A stretch of DNA of 27,163 nt, from positions 1 to 27,163 of the forward strand of contig CANCYO010000037.1 of assembly GCA_947382415.1 (NCBI GenBank), written 5' to 3'. Below the pieces are notes generated by a model that did not search any database, was not told where the DNA came from, and was given only the letters and a program-made list of their open reading frames with translations. This DNA comes from an uncultured Lachnospiraceae bacterium. GTDB lineage: Bacteria > Bacillota > Clostridia > Lachnospirales > Lachnospiraceae. This document shows, in pieces, positions 1 through 7,596 of the stretch; position 1 is the first letter of the stretch; every line of letters begins with the position of its first letter. The translations under genes and the position numbers were made by a program.

Positions 1-392
1 ATGACGCCTTCATGTTCTCCACAACCTTCTATGCAGGCTACGATGGTCTGCGGCGAGACCAAAGGCCTGGCCGCGTCGTGGATCAACACCACCGACTCAC
101 CGGGTGCAAAAGCTCTAATATCTTCCAGACCATTGAGGATAGACATCTGCCGGTTTCTGCCCGGCTCGGAAAAACCTTTCAGTTTATCTCCCGCCCACTT
201 CTGTATCAATGGCCGCCACATCTCCTCTGCCACGATCTGAATGGCGTCAATACACCCTTGTGCCTCCAGCGTTTGCAGACAGTAAGCAATGATCGGACGT
301 CCTGCAGCCTCCAGATACTGCTTGGGAACATCCGCGCCAAGCCTGCTGCCGGTTCCTCCGGCCAGAATCAACGCTACATTCATACCGTTCAT
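1..392 (-). CDS. IspD/TarI-type sugar- or polyol-phosphate cytidylyltransferase (C-terminus outside the window)
   Basis: This frame stays open from an ATG at 392 to the window edge, giving about 130 residues of the N-terminal half of an IspD-family nucleotidyltransferase. Family motifs seen are the P-loop-like LAGGTGSRLG, the PKQYL motif just after it, the RQMSILNGL stretch, and IHDAARPLV. IspD enzymes make CDP-methylerythritol from CTP, and TarI paralogues make CDP-ribitol with the same motifs. The start at 392 is chosen because a GTGGAG ribosome site lies 6-7 bases upstream; a second ATG at 383 is possible. It begins one base after the stop of the epimerase-like gene at 394-1062, so the two are translationally linked. 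That pairing with a pentulose-phosphate epimerase favours a pentose/pentitol CDP-sugar role over the MEP isoprenoid pathway. The exact substrate is inference, and housekeeping IspD cannot be excluded. Confidence 0.82.
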   Translation of the reverse strand, partial: MNGMNVALILAGGTGSRLGADVPKQYLEAAGRPIIAYCLQTLEAQGCIDAIQIVAEEMWRPLIQKWAGDKLKGFSEPGRNRQMSILNGLEDIRAFAPGESVVLIHDAARPLVSPQTIVACIEGCGEHEGV

Positions 393-393
393 A

Positions 394-1062
394 TTACATC
401 TCCACTTCCATCTCTCTCAGCCTCTTGATCGCATCACTGTAGGAATCAGTCTTACCGAACAGCAGCGTGGTTCCAAGTACAAACCCTTTTATTCCCCTCG
501 GCGCAAAAGTTCTGATCTTATCTTCTCCACAGGCACCATCCCAGTATATCTCGAAGTCCATCTCATCCTTCAAGGAGAGAAGTTTCATAATCTTCTTCCC
601 TACATAAGGCATAAACATTTGTCCGGCATTTCCCGGATTGACCGCCATTACCAGGACCTTCTTGACAATGCGCAGCATCTCCAGCACAGTCTCCACACTG
701 GTGCCGGGATTGATGGCAATACCCGGAATCAACCCTGCATTGATAATCTTCTGCAGAGTGGTGGAGGGATGATACTCCGCCTCCGGATGTATATAAACCG
801 TATCTCCCGGACGCAGTTTATCCGTAAAAAGGTGAATATTGTTATTAGGGTGCTCAATCATCAGATGTACATCCAGCGGCAGCTCTGTCGCCGAGCGGAT
901 ATACGCCATATCATTCAGGGACATGGCAAAATTCGGCACATATCTTCCATCCATAATGTCTATATGAAAGGAATCTATGCCCGCCTTCTCCAAATCCCTT
1001 ACTTCCTTTTCCAGATTACCATAATTTGCGCACATCATAGACGCCATCAATTCAAAGCTCAT
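394..1062 (-). CDS. Ribulose-phosphate 3-epimerase-like TIM-barrel protein
   Basis: The 222-residue length and motifs match the Rpe family, which interconverts ribulose-5-phosphate and xylulose-5-phosphate. Visible are FHIDIMDGRYVPN (His33, Asp35), HLMIEHP (His66), MAVNPGNAGQ around residues 139-148, and a late Asp175 in YWDGAC. These match the two metal-binding His and two catalytic Asp of Rpe. Differences from typical Rpe are SMMCA in place of SILSA at the N-terminus, WDGAC in place of VDGGV, and LGTTLLF in place of the usual AGSAIF phosphate-binding end. It may therefore be a specialised paralogue acting on a related sugar phosphate. An AGGAGAG ribosome site precedes the ATG. It lies directly upstream of the cytidylyltransferase, suggesting it supplies or tailors that enzyme's substrate. 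Family assignment is firm; in vivo substrate is unknown. Confidence 0.85.
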   Translation of the reverse strand: MSFELMASMMCANYGNLEKEVRDLEKAGIDSFHIDIMDGRYVPNFAMSLNDMAYIRSATELPLDVHLMIEHPNNNIHLFTDKLRPGDTVYIHPEAEYHPSTTLQKIINAGLIPGIAINPGTSVETVLEMLRIVKKVLVMAVNPGNAGQMFMPYVGKKIMKLLSLKDEMDFEIYWDGACGEDKIRTFAPRGIKGFVLGTTLLFGKTDSYSDAIKRLREMEVEM

Positions 1063-1118
1063 ATGTCTCTCCTATATCCCGCACCTTCCGGCATGCCGCC
1101 GAAGGCTCATGCTGTTTA

Positions 1119-2132
1119 TTATCTCCAATATCTGTCTAACTGCTCCCTGGCAACATCCTCATTTACAGAAAGCTTCTCAATCAATTTCTGCAATGCTTCT
1201 TTTTGTGACAGACCTAAATCCTGACACATTTCAATTACACCGCGTGCCATGCCCTGTTCGATCCCCTGTTTCATGCCTTGTTCGATGCCCTGTTCAATGC
1301 CCTGCGCCATACCACGTTCGATGCCCTGTTCAATGCCCTGCGCCATACCACGTTCGATGCCTTGTTCAATGCCCTGCGCCATACCACGTTCGATGCCTTG
1401 CTGCAAACCAATCTCCAGAATATTCATCTTAACCGCCTCCCATTCCTCTGATTGTTTTACCTCACTGACAATTCGATCCAATTCCAGGATGCGTTCATCC
1501 CGTACTATGATATCCGGATTGTCCAGCGTTGTATTTTTCATATATTGCAATAGACTTACCAGATCCGGCCTTCCATTATGGCTTGTCATATTAACAAAAA
1601 TTTTCCATGTACCATCCTCCAGAGACAAATCAGGAATTTCCTCACACCGTTCGCTAAAGGTGTATTTTGCAAGATCCCTTCCAAAAATATCATCCTGCGT
1701 GATAAAAATTATGACTGTAGAAGGTAAATTCTTATAGCGGGTCTCTTTTCCCGCTTTCAGAACCGGGGTATCAATCAGGCTTTGATAAAATCGGGAACGC
1801 TTACGGACATTATCGCTGCTTATATCATTCTGCATCTCCATGTTAAACTGACGATTTTGTTGATCCAACGCCCATGCGTCAAGACGTATGGCACGTTTGC
1901 CTGATCTGTTCAGGATTACCTGTTCTACTTTTACTTCTTTCAGTTCCAGCTCCGGCTCGTCCATAATGATACTCAGAACATCCGCATATGCGTCTTTCAC
2001 TTTCATCACAGACAGAAACAATGCAAAGTCACTCAGGTTGAGCTGATAGTCCTGCGGCAACAAAGCATTTTCAAAATTCTGTCCGGTCGCACTCTGTTGA
2101 ACAACAGCTTTGGTATCAATTCCATTCTGCAT
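1119..2132 (-). CDS. Rpn/YhgA-like PD-(D/E)XK nuclease-family protein with C-terminal tandem repeats
   Basis: This 337-residue protein resembles the Rpn family (PD-(D/E)XK 'transposase-like' nucleases, PDDEXK_2), common in multiple copies in Lachnospiraceae. The N-terminal domain (about 40-220) carries the nuclease-like signature RLDAW (Asp85) followed by FNMEMQ (Glu99, Gln101). After a short helical stretch there is a Gly-Ile/Met-Glu-Gln-rich repeat region (about residues 243-293) and a C-terminal helical segment. Rpn proteins are DNA endonucleases linked to recombination and phage defence; true transposition is not established. An AGAGAGG ribosome site lies 7-8 bases before the ATG, and the gene has its own promoter and leader. 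It separates the cytidylyltransferase pair from the sugar operon, so it may be an independent insertion. No terminal inverted repeats or target duplications were seen. Confidence 0.8.
   Translation of the reverse strand: MQNGIDTKAVVQQSATGQNFENALLPQDYQLNLSDFALFLSVMKVKDAYADVLSIIMDEPELELKEVKVEQVILNRSGKRAIRLDAWALDQQNRQFNMEMQNDISSDNVRKRSRFYQSLIDTPVLKAGKETRYKNLPSTVIIFITQDDIFGRDLAKYTFSERCEEIPDLSLEDGTWKIFVNMTSHNGRPDLVSLLQYMKNTTLDNPDIIVRDERILELDRIVSEVKQSEEWEAVKMNILEIGLQQGIERGMAQGIEQGIERGMAQGIEQGIERGMAQGIEQGIEQGMKQGIEQGMARGVIEMCQDLGLSQKEALQKLIEKLSVNEDVAREQLDRYWR
1299..1406 (-). repeat. 36-bp coding tandem repeat, three copies, inside the Rpn-like gene
   Basis: Three consecutive 36-bp units begin at 1299, 1335 and 1371. 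The first two differ by a single base (CCCTG/CCTTG) and the third diverges in its last six bases. Each encodes a 12-residue unit with the pattern G-I-E-(Q/R)-G-(I/M)-(E/A)-Q; degenerate shorter units continue toward 1249. The near-identity at DNA level implies recent expansion or slippage. Since 36 is divisible by three, copy number can vary without breaking the frame. Confidence 0.93.
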
Positions 2133-2286
2133 TTGATTACCTCTCTTTCGTTTCTGGCAGAGAGATAATACCTCCCTGCGGTTATTTAGTTGTAAGCAAG
2201 GAGTTTTGGCAGATGCCTGCCTGTAGAAAGGGCGAATGCCCTGTTAGATATACAAGAACGCAAACTTGTCTTCTTTGCCTGTGAAT
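2133..2286 (-). promoter_or_regulatory. Structured 5' leader of the Rpn-like gene with three small hairpins
   Basis: About 150 bases lie between the -10 box and the ATG at 2132. On the minus strand they can form three hairpins: AGGGC/GCCCT with a 4-base loop (2229-2242), GGCAG/CTGCC with a 4-base loop (2208-2221), and an 8-bp stem with a 7-base loop and one G-T pair (2157-2179). The last ends about 10 bases before the ribosome site at about 2141-2147. None has a following T-run, so they do not look like terminators. A role in translation control or mRNA stability is inference. No known riboswitch motif was recognised. Confidence 0.4.
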
Positions 2287-2315
2287 ATTGTACCATAACT
2301 TATTTTGTGTGACAA
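2287..2315 (-). promoter_or_regulatory. Sigma-A promoter for the Rpn-like gene
   Basis: On the minus strand, TTGTCA (2310-2315) is followed by a 17-bp spacer and TACAAT (2287-2292), with an extended -10 TG one base upstream (TGGTACAAT). Predicted transcription starts near 2280, giving a leader of about 145-150 bases. It lies in the gap after rfbG, showing that the Rpn-like gene can be transcribed independently of the sugar operon. Confidence 0.75.
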
Positions 2316-2370
2316 GTTTAAATGATGAAACCATCCGCATAAAAGCTGCAACTCACAATAAAAAGATAAA

Positions 2371-3435
2371 TCAGCAATCAGTCAACTTTGAAGCCATACA
2401 ACTTTGGAATTCATCAATTTGATTGTTGACACACTCCATTACATTTTCTTTATTAAGATATACTTTTGACCACTCAACAACTTTTTTGACAGCATTTTCT
2501 ACATCCCATGTTGGACTCCAATTAAAAGTTTTTTTGAGCTTTGAGCAATCCAGTTTCAGAAAACTTGCCTCATGAGGTCCATCTTGATTTTCATTTACCC
2601 ATTTCACATCGTCCCCCCACATTCTACAAAAAGTATCTACTAACTTTCCTGTTGTAATGCAGTCTATGTCATCCGGACCAACATTATAGAATCCGGCATA
2701 TTTTTTATCCTCATACTGCTTCCGAGCAATCAGCAAGTATGCAAACAAAGGTTCCAACACATGCTGATATGGCCTGACAGAATATGGATTTCTTACTATA
2801 ATATTCTCATTCTTCTGTACCGCCCTGACGCAGTCGGGAATAATCCTATCTTTGGCAAAATCGCCGCCGCCTATAACATTACCGGCTCTGGCAGTAGACA
2901 CGGCAACTCCCATATTATCAAAAAACGCGTTAATGTAACTATGTGTGACTAACTCCGAGCAGGACTTACTGTTAGAATACGGATCAAATCCATCCAAAGG
3001 CTCATTTTCACGATAGCCCCACTCCCACTCATTATTTCTATATACCTTATCCGTGGTAACATTTAAAAAAGACTTCACACTCCCACATTTACGTACGCAT
3101 TCACAGACATTAACTGTACCCATTACATTGGTCTCGTAAGTATACCTAGGATTCTGATAGGATTCTCTGACCAGCGGCTGCGCAGCCAAATGCAAAACAA
3201 TCTCAGGCTCGACCTCCTCAAAAACTTTTGTCAACTTCTCAAAATCACGGATATCTCCAATAACAGAATGTATCCTGCTTTCCGTGCCACATAAAGAAAA
3301 CAGATTAGGCTCAGAAAAAGGCGCCAACGCATACCCTGTTACATCAGCTCCCTCCTTTGCCAAAATTTCACAAAGCCATGTACCTTTAAATCCGGTATGT
3401 CCTGTAACCAATACTTTTTTCCCTTTATAAAACAT
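2371..3435 (-). CDS. rfbG: CDP-glucose 4,6-dehydratase
   Basis: An extended short-chain dehydrogenase of 354 residues that converts CDP-glucose to CDP-4-keto-6-deoxyglucose, the first committed step to CDP-3,6-dideoxyhexoses. The NAD-binding motif GHTGFKG is at residues 12-18, the dehydratase TTDK motif at 127-130, and the catalytic Tyr153-x3-Lys157 pair lies in DPYSNSK. LHLAAQPLVR and GGGDFAKDRI are characteristic of the CDP-glucose subfamily. An upstream in-frame ATG at 3453 overlaps the previous stop. The start at 3435 is preferred because GAGGAG lies eight bases before it and homologues begin near this point. It is the last gene of the CDP-sugar set; its substrate is made by rfbF at 8154-8933. 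No clear terminator was found downstream. Confidence 0.93.
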   Translation of the reverse strand: MFYKGKKVLVTGHTGFKGTWLCEILAKEGADVTGYALAPFSEPNLFSLCGTESRIHSVIGDIRDFEKLTKVFEEVEPEIVLHLAAQPLVRESYQNPRYTYETNVMGTVNVCECVRKCGSVKSFLNVTTDKVYRNNEWEWGYRENEPLDGFDPYSNSKSCSELVTHSYINAFFDNMGVAVSTARAGNVIGGGDFAKDRIIPDCVRAVQKNENIIVRNPYSVRPYQHVLEPLFAYLLIARKQYEDKKYAGFYNVGPDDIDCITTGKLVDTFCRMWGDDVKWVNENQDGPHEASFLKLDCSKLKKTFNWSPTWDVENAVKKVVEWSKVYLNKENVMECVNNQIDEFQSCMASKLTDC

Positions 3436-3443
3436 TAGATATA

Positions 3444-3449
3444 CTCCTC
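3444..3449 (-). promoter_or_regulatory. Ribosome binding site fixing the rfbG start
   Basis: GAGGAG on the minus strand, eight bases before the ATG at 3435 and inside the first codons of the longer reading from 3453. It overlaps the end of the upstream epimerase gene, indicating translational coupling. Confidence 0.7.
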
Positions 3450-4013
3450 TCATTCATAGAGCTTAAACATATGTCTCTCTTTAAATTCTGCAAAACTCAT
3501 CAAACACGAATCCTTTTGAGAAACAATAGGTTCTGTCGTGTTCCAATCAATATTCAGTTCCGTGTCATTCCATTTAATTCCCGTATCATACTCTTTTAAA
3601 TATTTTCCAACACACATATAAGACGTAATTGCCTCTTCTGATAAAACTTCAAAACCATGTGCACATCCTTTAGGAATCCACAAAATACGATGATTATCAT
3701 CCGATAGCTCGACATCAATATATTGACCAAACGTAGGAGAATCTTTTCTTAAGTCAACAATAATATCTCTAATCAGACCACGAATCACTCTTATTATCTT
3801 AATCTGTGGACACTCGGTCTGGAAATGCAGCCCTCTGATCACTCCCTGTTTAGAACATGTCTCAAAATTTTCATAAATTTCGGCATCAAGCCCCCATTGT
3901 TTAAAAACATCCTTCTCATAAATTTTTGTAAAAGATCCTCTCTCATCCTCTATATAAAAAGGAGAAATAAGTTTTGCACCTGTCAAGTTTAAATCCTGTA
4001 TATTAAAATTCAT
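3450..4013 (-). CDS. RmlC-like cupin sugar epimerase (first of two), probably a CDP-4-keto-hexose epimerase
   Basis: A 187-residue member of the dTDP-4-dehydrorhamnose 3,5-epimerase (RmlC/RfbC) family. Conserved features are DERGSF near residue 23, IRGLHFQ with the catalytic His63, IVDLRKDSPTFG (Asp87), IPKGCAHGFEV, and Tyr132 in the SYMCVGKY stretch where the catalytic Tyr sits in RmlC. The neighbours are CDP-sugar enzymes and no dTDP-glucose genes are present, so the substrate is more likely a CDP-4-keto-(di)deoxyhexose, as for AscE of ascarylose synthesis. Its start overlaps the end of the reductase gene by 11 bases, consistent with coupled translation. Its paralogue at 7597-8130 is clearly diverged, so the two probably act on different intermediates or carbons. 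Whether it is a 3-, 5- or 3,5-epimerase cannot be read from sequence. Confidence 0.85.
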   Translation of the reverse strand: MNFNIQDLNLTGAKLISPFYIEDERGSFTKIYEKDVFKQWGLDAEIYENFETCSKQGVIRGLHFQTECPQIKIIRVIRGLIRDIIVDLRKDSPTFGQYIDVELSDDNHRILWIPKGCAHGFEVLSEEAITSYMCVGKYLKEYDTGIKWNDTELNIDWNTTEPIVSQKDSCLMSFAEFKERHMFKLYE

Positions 4014-4929
4014 GAGCCGAATCCTCTCTCTTGATCCATTCCGCTGTCATTAATACCCCTTGCTCAAAAGGCACCTCAATTCTAAAACCCATATCATATA
4101 ATTTTGTCGTATCAAATTCTCTATAGGTTAGCATTACGCCTTTAAAAGGCACCTCGCCAAATGCAAGCTCCGCATCACTGTTCAATAGCTCCTTTGTCTG
4201 TAATATATATCTTTTCAACGGCTGCGGATCTTTATTTCCAATATAGTATACAGAATTATTTTCTCCGTTTTGTGCTGCGCAGACAATTCCTCTGACAGCA
4301 TCAGTTACATAGATAAAATCATACAACTGCTCACCACTTGTAAGCGCTATTCGCTGATTGCCAAGCAGTTTGCGCAATAGCTGATTTAAAAATCTTGCCG
4401 ACTCCTCTCCTACGCCATAAATGTTAGAAATAATCACATTTATATACTCAATCTCTTCTTTAACTGCTAATGTTTTAAGCATAAAATCTGCCGTCAGCTT
4501 TGATATGCCATAAATGTATCCCGCTGCCGGTTCTGCCCCATCCTGCGGAAGATACTCCATAACATCATACTCCATAAGACTTCCAGCATTAATAAATCTT
4601 CGACACTTTAACCGTTTGGCAAGATAAAGCGCCTCGCATGCCGCATATACGTTTCTCAGCTGCATATCATAATCCGCCCTTTCCTGACCGGCTGTTCCCG
4701 CCCAAGCCAAATGAAAGAAAAGATCATAACTGTCATACTGAAAGTCTTTTCCTTGAATATTTTTGTATTCCTCTAAGGAGCATTCCACGATCTCTATTCT
4801 GCCGCTCCATTCAGCGGGAACCTTTCCGGCATTGCGCACAATAACCGTTACATCATACCCGCCATCACATAATTCCTTTACTAACCATTGACCAACAAAT
4901 CCTGTCGCTCCCGTTACAATAGCTCTCAT
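4003..4929 (-). CDS. NAD(P)-dependent extended SDR, probable CDP-4-keto-dideoxyhexose reductase
   Basis: This 308-residue protein has a Rossmann nucleotide-binding motif GATGFVG (residues 7-13), an acidic/hydrophobic cofactor-binding core, FFHLAWAGTAG (71-81), and the catalytic pair Tyr140-x3-Lys144 in YGISK. It resembles the CDP-abequose/paratose synthase and AscF reductases, which reduce the C-4 ketone of CDP-3,6-dideoxy-4-ketohexoses and set the final stereochemistry. A GAGG ribosome site lies five bases before the ATG, and the gene starts only two bases after the rfbH stop. The tight packing between rfbH and an epimerase supports a terminal-reductase role. The configuration produced at C-4 is not predictable here; a 4-epimerase role is an alternative. 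Confidence 0.82.
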   Translation of the reverse strand: MRAIVTGATGFVGQWLVKELCDGGYDVTVIVRNAGKVPAEWSGRIEIVECSLEEYKNIQGKDFQYDSYDLFFHLAWAGTAGQERADYDMQLRNVYAACEALYLAKRLKCRRFINAGSLMEYDVMEYLPQDGAEPAAGYIYGISKLTADFMLKTLAVKEEIEYINVIISNIYGVGEESARFLNQLLRKLLGNQRIALTSGEQLYDFIYVTDAVRGIVCAAQNGENNSVYYIGNKDPQPLKRYILQTKELLNSDAELAFGEVPFKGVMLTYREFDTTKLYDMGFRIEVPFEQGVLMTAEWIKREDSAHEF

Positions 4930-4931
4930 TT

Positions 4932-6275
4932 TTACCTCAATGTGACCGCTTCCTTAATTATTCCGGCCATGTAATCAATCATTTCATCTGTCATTCCAGG
5001 ATAAAGACCTACCCAAAACGTATCACGCATTATTCTGTCTGTATTATCCAGAGTGCCAACTATTCGATATCCCTCCTGGGTCTCACGCATCTGATCAAAA
5101 CAAGGATGTTTACATAAATTACCTGCAAAGAGCATTCGTGTCTGTATTGCATGCGCCTCAATATATTTTACTACCTGAGTGCGGTCAACATCTTCCTTGC
5201 AGGTTATCAGGAAACCAAACCAACTGGGTTCGGAATGTTCACAGGGTTCCGGCAGAATCACCTTATCCGATATTTCCTGCAGTTGACCATATAACCTGTC
5301 AAAATTTGCCCGCCTCCGAGCCACAAAACCAGGCAGCTTCTCTATCTGCGCACAGCCAATAGCTGCCTGCATATCCGTAGCCTTTAAATTATAGCCAAAA
5401 TGAGAATATACATATTTATGATCATATCCTAAAGGCAATTCCCCATACTGTCTGTCAAAACGATGGCCACAGAGATTATCCTGACCAGGAGCACATACAC
5501 AGTCGCGCCCCCAATCCCGAAGAGAACAAATGCATTTATGCAATAGTGCATTATTAGTGTACACGGCTCCCCCCTCTCCCATAGTCAAGTGATGAGGAGG
5601 ATAAAAACTCGATGTGCCTATATCCCCGATGGTTCCTGTCAGCTTTTCCACTCCGTTATAACAATACTTGGCCCCAAGAGCATCACAATTATCCTCAATC
5701 AGCCACAGATTATGCTTATCACAAAATTCCCGAACCGCAGACAGATCAAACGGATTACCCAAAGTATGGGCTGCCATTACCACTTTAGTCTTGGGGGATA
5801 ACGCCCTTTCCAGCATATTTACATCCATATTATACTGTGGTATTGTCACATCAATAAATACAGGCACCACACCATATTGTATAGCCGGAGTAATAGTTGT
5901 CGGAAAACCTGCTGCCACCGTGATCATCTCATCGCCACGTTTAACCTGCCGCTCTCCCAGCAACGGTGATGTCAAGGCCATAAACGCTAACAGATTGGCC
6001 GATGAGCCTGAATTTACTAAAGAACAAAATCTTACATGTAAATAATCAGCAAATTTCTTTTCAAATTCTGCAGTATACCTTCCCGCTGTGAGCCAGAATT
6101 CCAATGCACTGTCTACCAGATTACACATCTCGCTGCTGTCATAAACTCTGGAGGCATAAGCTATTCGATCTCCGGGCATAAACTCTTTCTTCTGATTGTG
6201 AAAAGTATCACAATATTCCTTGACTAACGATAATATTTCTTTCTTTGCCTGCGCCTCACTTTTATCTTTAAACAT
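4932..6275 (-). CDS. rfbH: CDP-4-keto-6-deoxyglucose 3-dehydrase (PMP- and [2Fe-2S]-dependent E1)
   Basis: A 447-residue DegT/DnrJ-fold enzyme of the E1/RfbH (AscC) type, which removes the C-3 hydroxyl using pyridoxamine phosphate and one-electron chemistry. The PLP-binding Lys of ordinary sugar aminotransferases is replaced by His: FYPPHHLTMGEGG with His228 at the Lys position, the signature of this dehydrase. Candidate [2Fe-2S] cysteines are Cys197 (IEDNCDALG) and Cys259, Cys261 and Cys269 in the RDCVCAPGQDNLCG stretch, all at family positions. SGSSANL (90-96) and YDHKYVYSHFGYNLK (284-298) are also typical. It needs an electron-donor reductase (E3, RfbI/AscD type); none is encoded in the window. 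It lies between the C-methyltransferase and the reductase and strongly implies a 3-deoxy sugar product. Confidence 0.95.
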   Translation of the reverse strand: MFKDKSEAQAKKEILSLVKEYCDTFHNQKKEFMPGDRIAYASRVYDSSEMCNLVDSALEFWLTAGRYTAEFEKKFADYLHVRFCSLVNSGSSANLLAFMALTSPLLGERQVKRGDEMITVAAGFPTTITPAIQYGVVPVFIDVTIPQYNMDVNMLERALSPKTKVVMAAHTLGNPFDLSAVREFCDKHNLWLIEDNCDALGAKYCYNGVEKLTGTIGDIGTSSFYPPHHLTMGEGGAVYTNNALLHKCICSLRDWGRDCVCAPGQDNLCGHRFDRQYGELPLGYDHKYVYSHFGYNLKATDMQAAIGCAQIEKLPGFVARRRANFDRLYGQLQEISDKVILPEPCEHSEPSWFGFLITCKEDVDRTQVVKYIEAHAIQTRMLFAGNLCKHPCFDQMRETQEGYRIVGTLDNTDRIMRDTFWVGLYPGMTDEMIDYMAGIIKEAVTLR

Positions 6276-6334
6276 TCCATAGTCTCCCTGATATCATGCT
6301 ATTCCCCTCTTTATAAAGGGTCGCCATATGTACA

Positions 6335-7567
6335 TTAAAATATTTCCGTATCCGGGATAAATGTTATCAATTTACAACCCCATTCCCGTGTATACTCTAA
6401 TAACCGAGACAACTCATCTTTCAGATTCCACGCAAGCAAAATGATATAATCCGGTTTATCTTCCATTATCTTATCCGGACTGACAATCGGTATCCTTGTA
6501 CCTGGGAGATACATCCCCTGTTTAGGAATACTGGAATCGGCCACATAATCTATATACTCTCTGCCTATGCCACAATAGTTCAAAAATGTATTCCCTTTTG
6601 CCGCCGCCCCAAAAGCAGCAACTTTCTTACCGGACTCTTTCAGTTGAATCAAAAGCTTAGTGCTATTCATTTTGATACGCTTAATACTGTTGGCAAAATC
6701 TTCATACGTATTAATTTTATCTAACCCAAATTCTTTTTCATCTGCTATAACTTTATTGAATCTTTCAGTGGTTTCATAAGCTGTATTGTCCTGATGTGCA
6801 ACATATATTCTCAGAGATCCACCATGCGTTTCAAGTTCCTCTACATCATATACTTTCATACCATGTTTCAAAAATATCTTTTCCACCGTCAACAATGAAA
6901 AATAGGAGAAATGCTCCTGGTAGATCGTATCAAACTGGTTGAGTTTAATCAACTTGAGCAAATGAGGAAATTCCATGGTTACTGTTCCTGTCGGCTTCAG
7001 AGCTACATGAATTCCTTCTACAAAGCTATTGATGTCAGGTACATGAGCCAATACATTGTTTCCTATGATCAGATCAGCCTTTCCTCTTTGTTCTGCTATC
7101 TGAGTCGCTGTACTTTCGCCCCAGAATGCCACTTCTACATCTATACCCTTTTTCCTTGCCTCCTGCGCTACGTTTTCAGCAGGCTCTATTCCACACACCG
7201 GAATGCCAAAAGGCTTAAAATACTGAAGCAAATAGCCATCATTACAAGCTATCTCATATATAAAACTATCCTGATTTAAAGAAAGTCTGTCTACGATCAT
7301 GTCAACATATTTCTTACAATGATCCAACCAACTTGTCGAAAAAGAACTAAAATACTTATAATCCGTAAATATTTGCTCAGGCGCTTTATATTCCATTGCC
7401 TGTGCAAGAAAACATTTATCGCAGACCATGACATGCAGCGGATAATAGTATTGTCCCCTATCCAAATTCTCTTTACTCACATACTCATTTGATATTGGAG
7501 ACAAACCCAAATCAGCCATCGTGTATTTCAGTGTGTGTCCGCAAAATCTACAATATTTGTTATCCAT
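6335..7567 (-). CDS. SAM-dependent sugar C-methyltransferase (TylCIII/TcaB9-like)
   Basis: This 410-residue protein has the three-part plan of nucleotide-sugar C-methyltransferases. An N-terminal zinc finger uses Cys6, Cys9, Cys49 and Cys52. A class I SAM-binding domain follows, with IYEIACNDGYLL at 103-114. A C-terminal Rossmann-like domain (about 310-410) carries FGAAAKG and the late ILLAWNLKDE motif. The active-site stretch IYQEHFSYF holds Glu218 and His219, which match the residues proposed to deprotonate the carbon next to the 4-ketone in TcaB9. Known members methylate C-3 of dTDP-4-keto sugars. Here the neighbours are CDP enzymes and an E1 dehydrase that removes the C-3 oxygen, an unusual combination. 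An AAGGTGAG ribosome site precedes the ATG. The methylated carbon (C-3, or less likely C-5) and the step order are inference. Confidence 0.88.
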   Translation of the reverse strand: MDNKYCRFCGHTLKYTMADLGLSPISNEYVSKENLDRGQYYYPLHVMVCDKCFLAQAMEYKAPEQIFTDYKYFSSFSTSWLDHCKKYVDMIVDRLSLNQDSFIYEIACNDGYLLQYFKPFGIPVCGIEPAENVAQEARKKGIDVEVAFWGESTATQIAEQRGKADLIIGNNVLAHVPDINSFVEGIHVALKPTGTVTMEFPHLLKLIKLNQFDTIYQEHFSYFSLLTVEKIFLKHGMKVYDVEELETHGGSLRIYVAHQDNTAYETTERFNKVIADEKEFGLDKINTYEDFANSIKRIKMNSTKLLIQLKESGKKVAAFGAAAKGNTFLNYCGIGREYIDYVADSSIPKQGMYLPGTRIPIVSPDKIMEDKPDYIILLAWNLKDELSRLLEYTREWGCKLITFIPDTEIF

Positions 7568-7596
7568 GTTCTTATTCTCACCTTTCTATTTGTAGT

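Noticed and set aside
289..1224. 311-residue plus-strand open frame across the epimerase-like gene
   Set aside because: Antisense to a well-conserved Rpe-family gene and part of the cytidylyltransferase; no domain or ribosome site.
1299..1406. 36-bp periodic repeat considered as a CRISPR array
   Set aside because: The units are directly adjacent with no unique spacers and are in frame within a coding gene.
1119..2132. Rpn-like gene as a complete insertion sequence
   Set aside because: No terminal inverted repeats or flanking direct repeats were seen, and Rpn proteins are not established transposases.
2336..2390. TTGACT near the rfbG stop considered as a second promoter
   Set aside because: The hexamer 17 bases further on is TTTATT, a poor -10, and a much better promoter exists just downstream at 2287-2315.
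6304..6322. Small inverted repeat (CCCTTTAT/AAAG-AGGG) between the methyltransferase and rfbH genes, considered as a terminator
   Set aside because: The stem is short with a bulge, there is no T-run on the minus strand, and it would cut the operon in the middle of one pathway.
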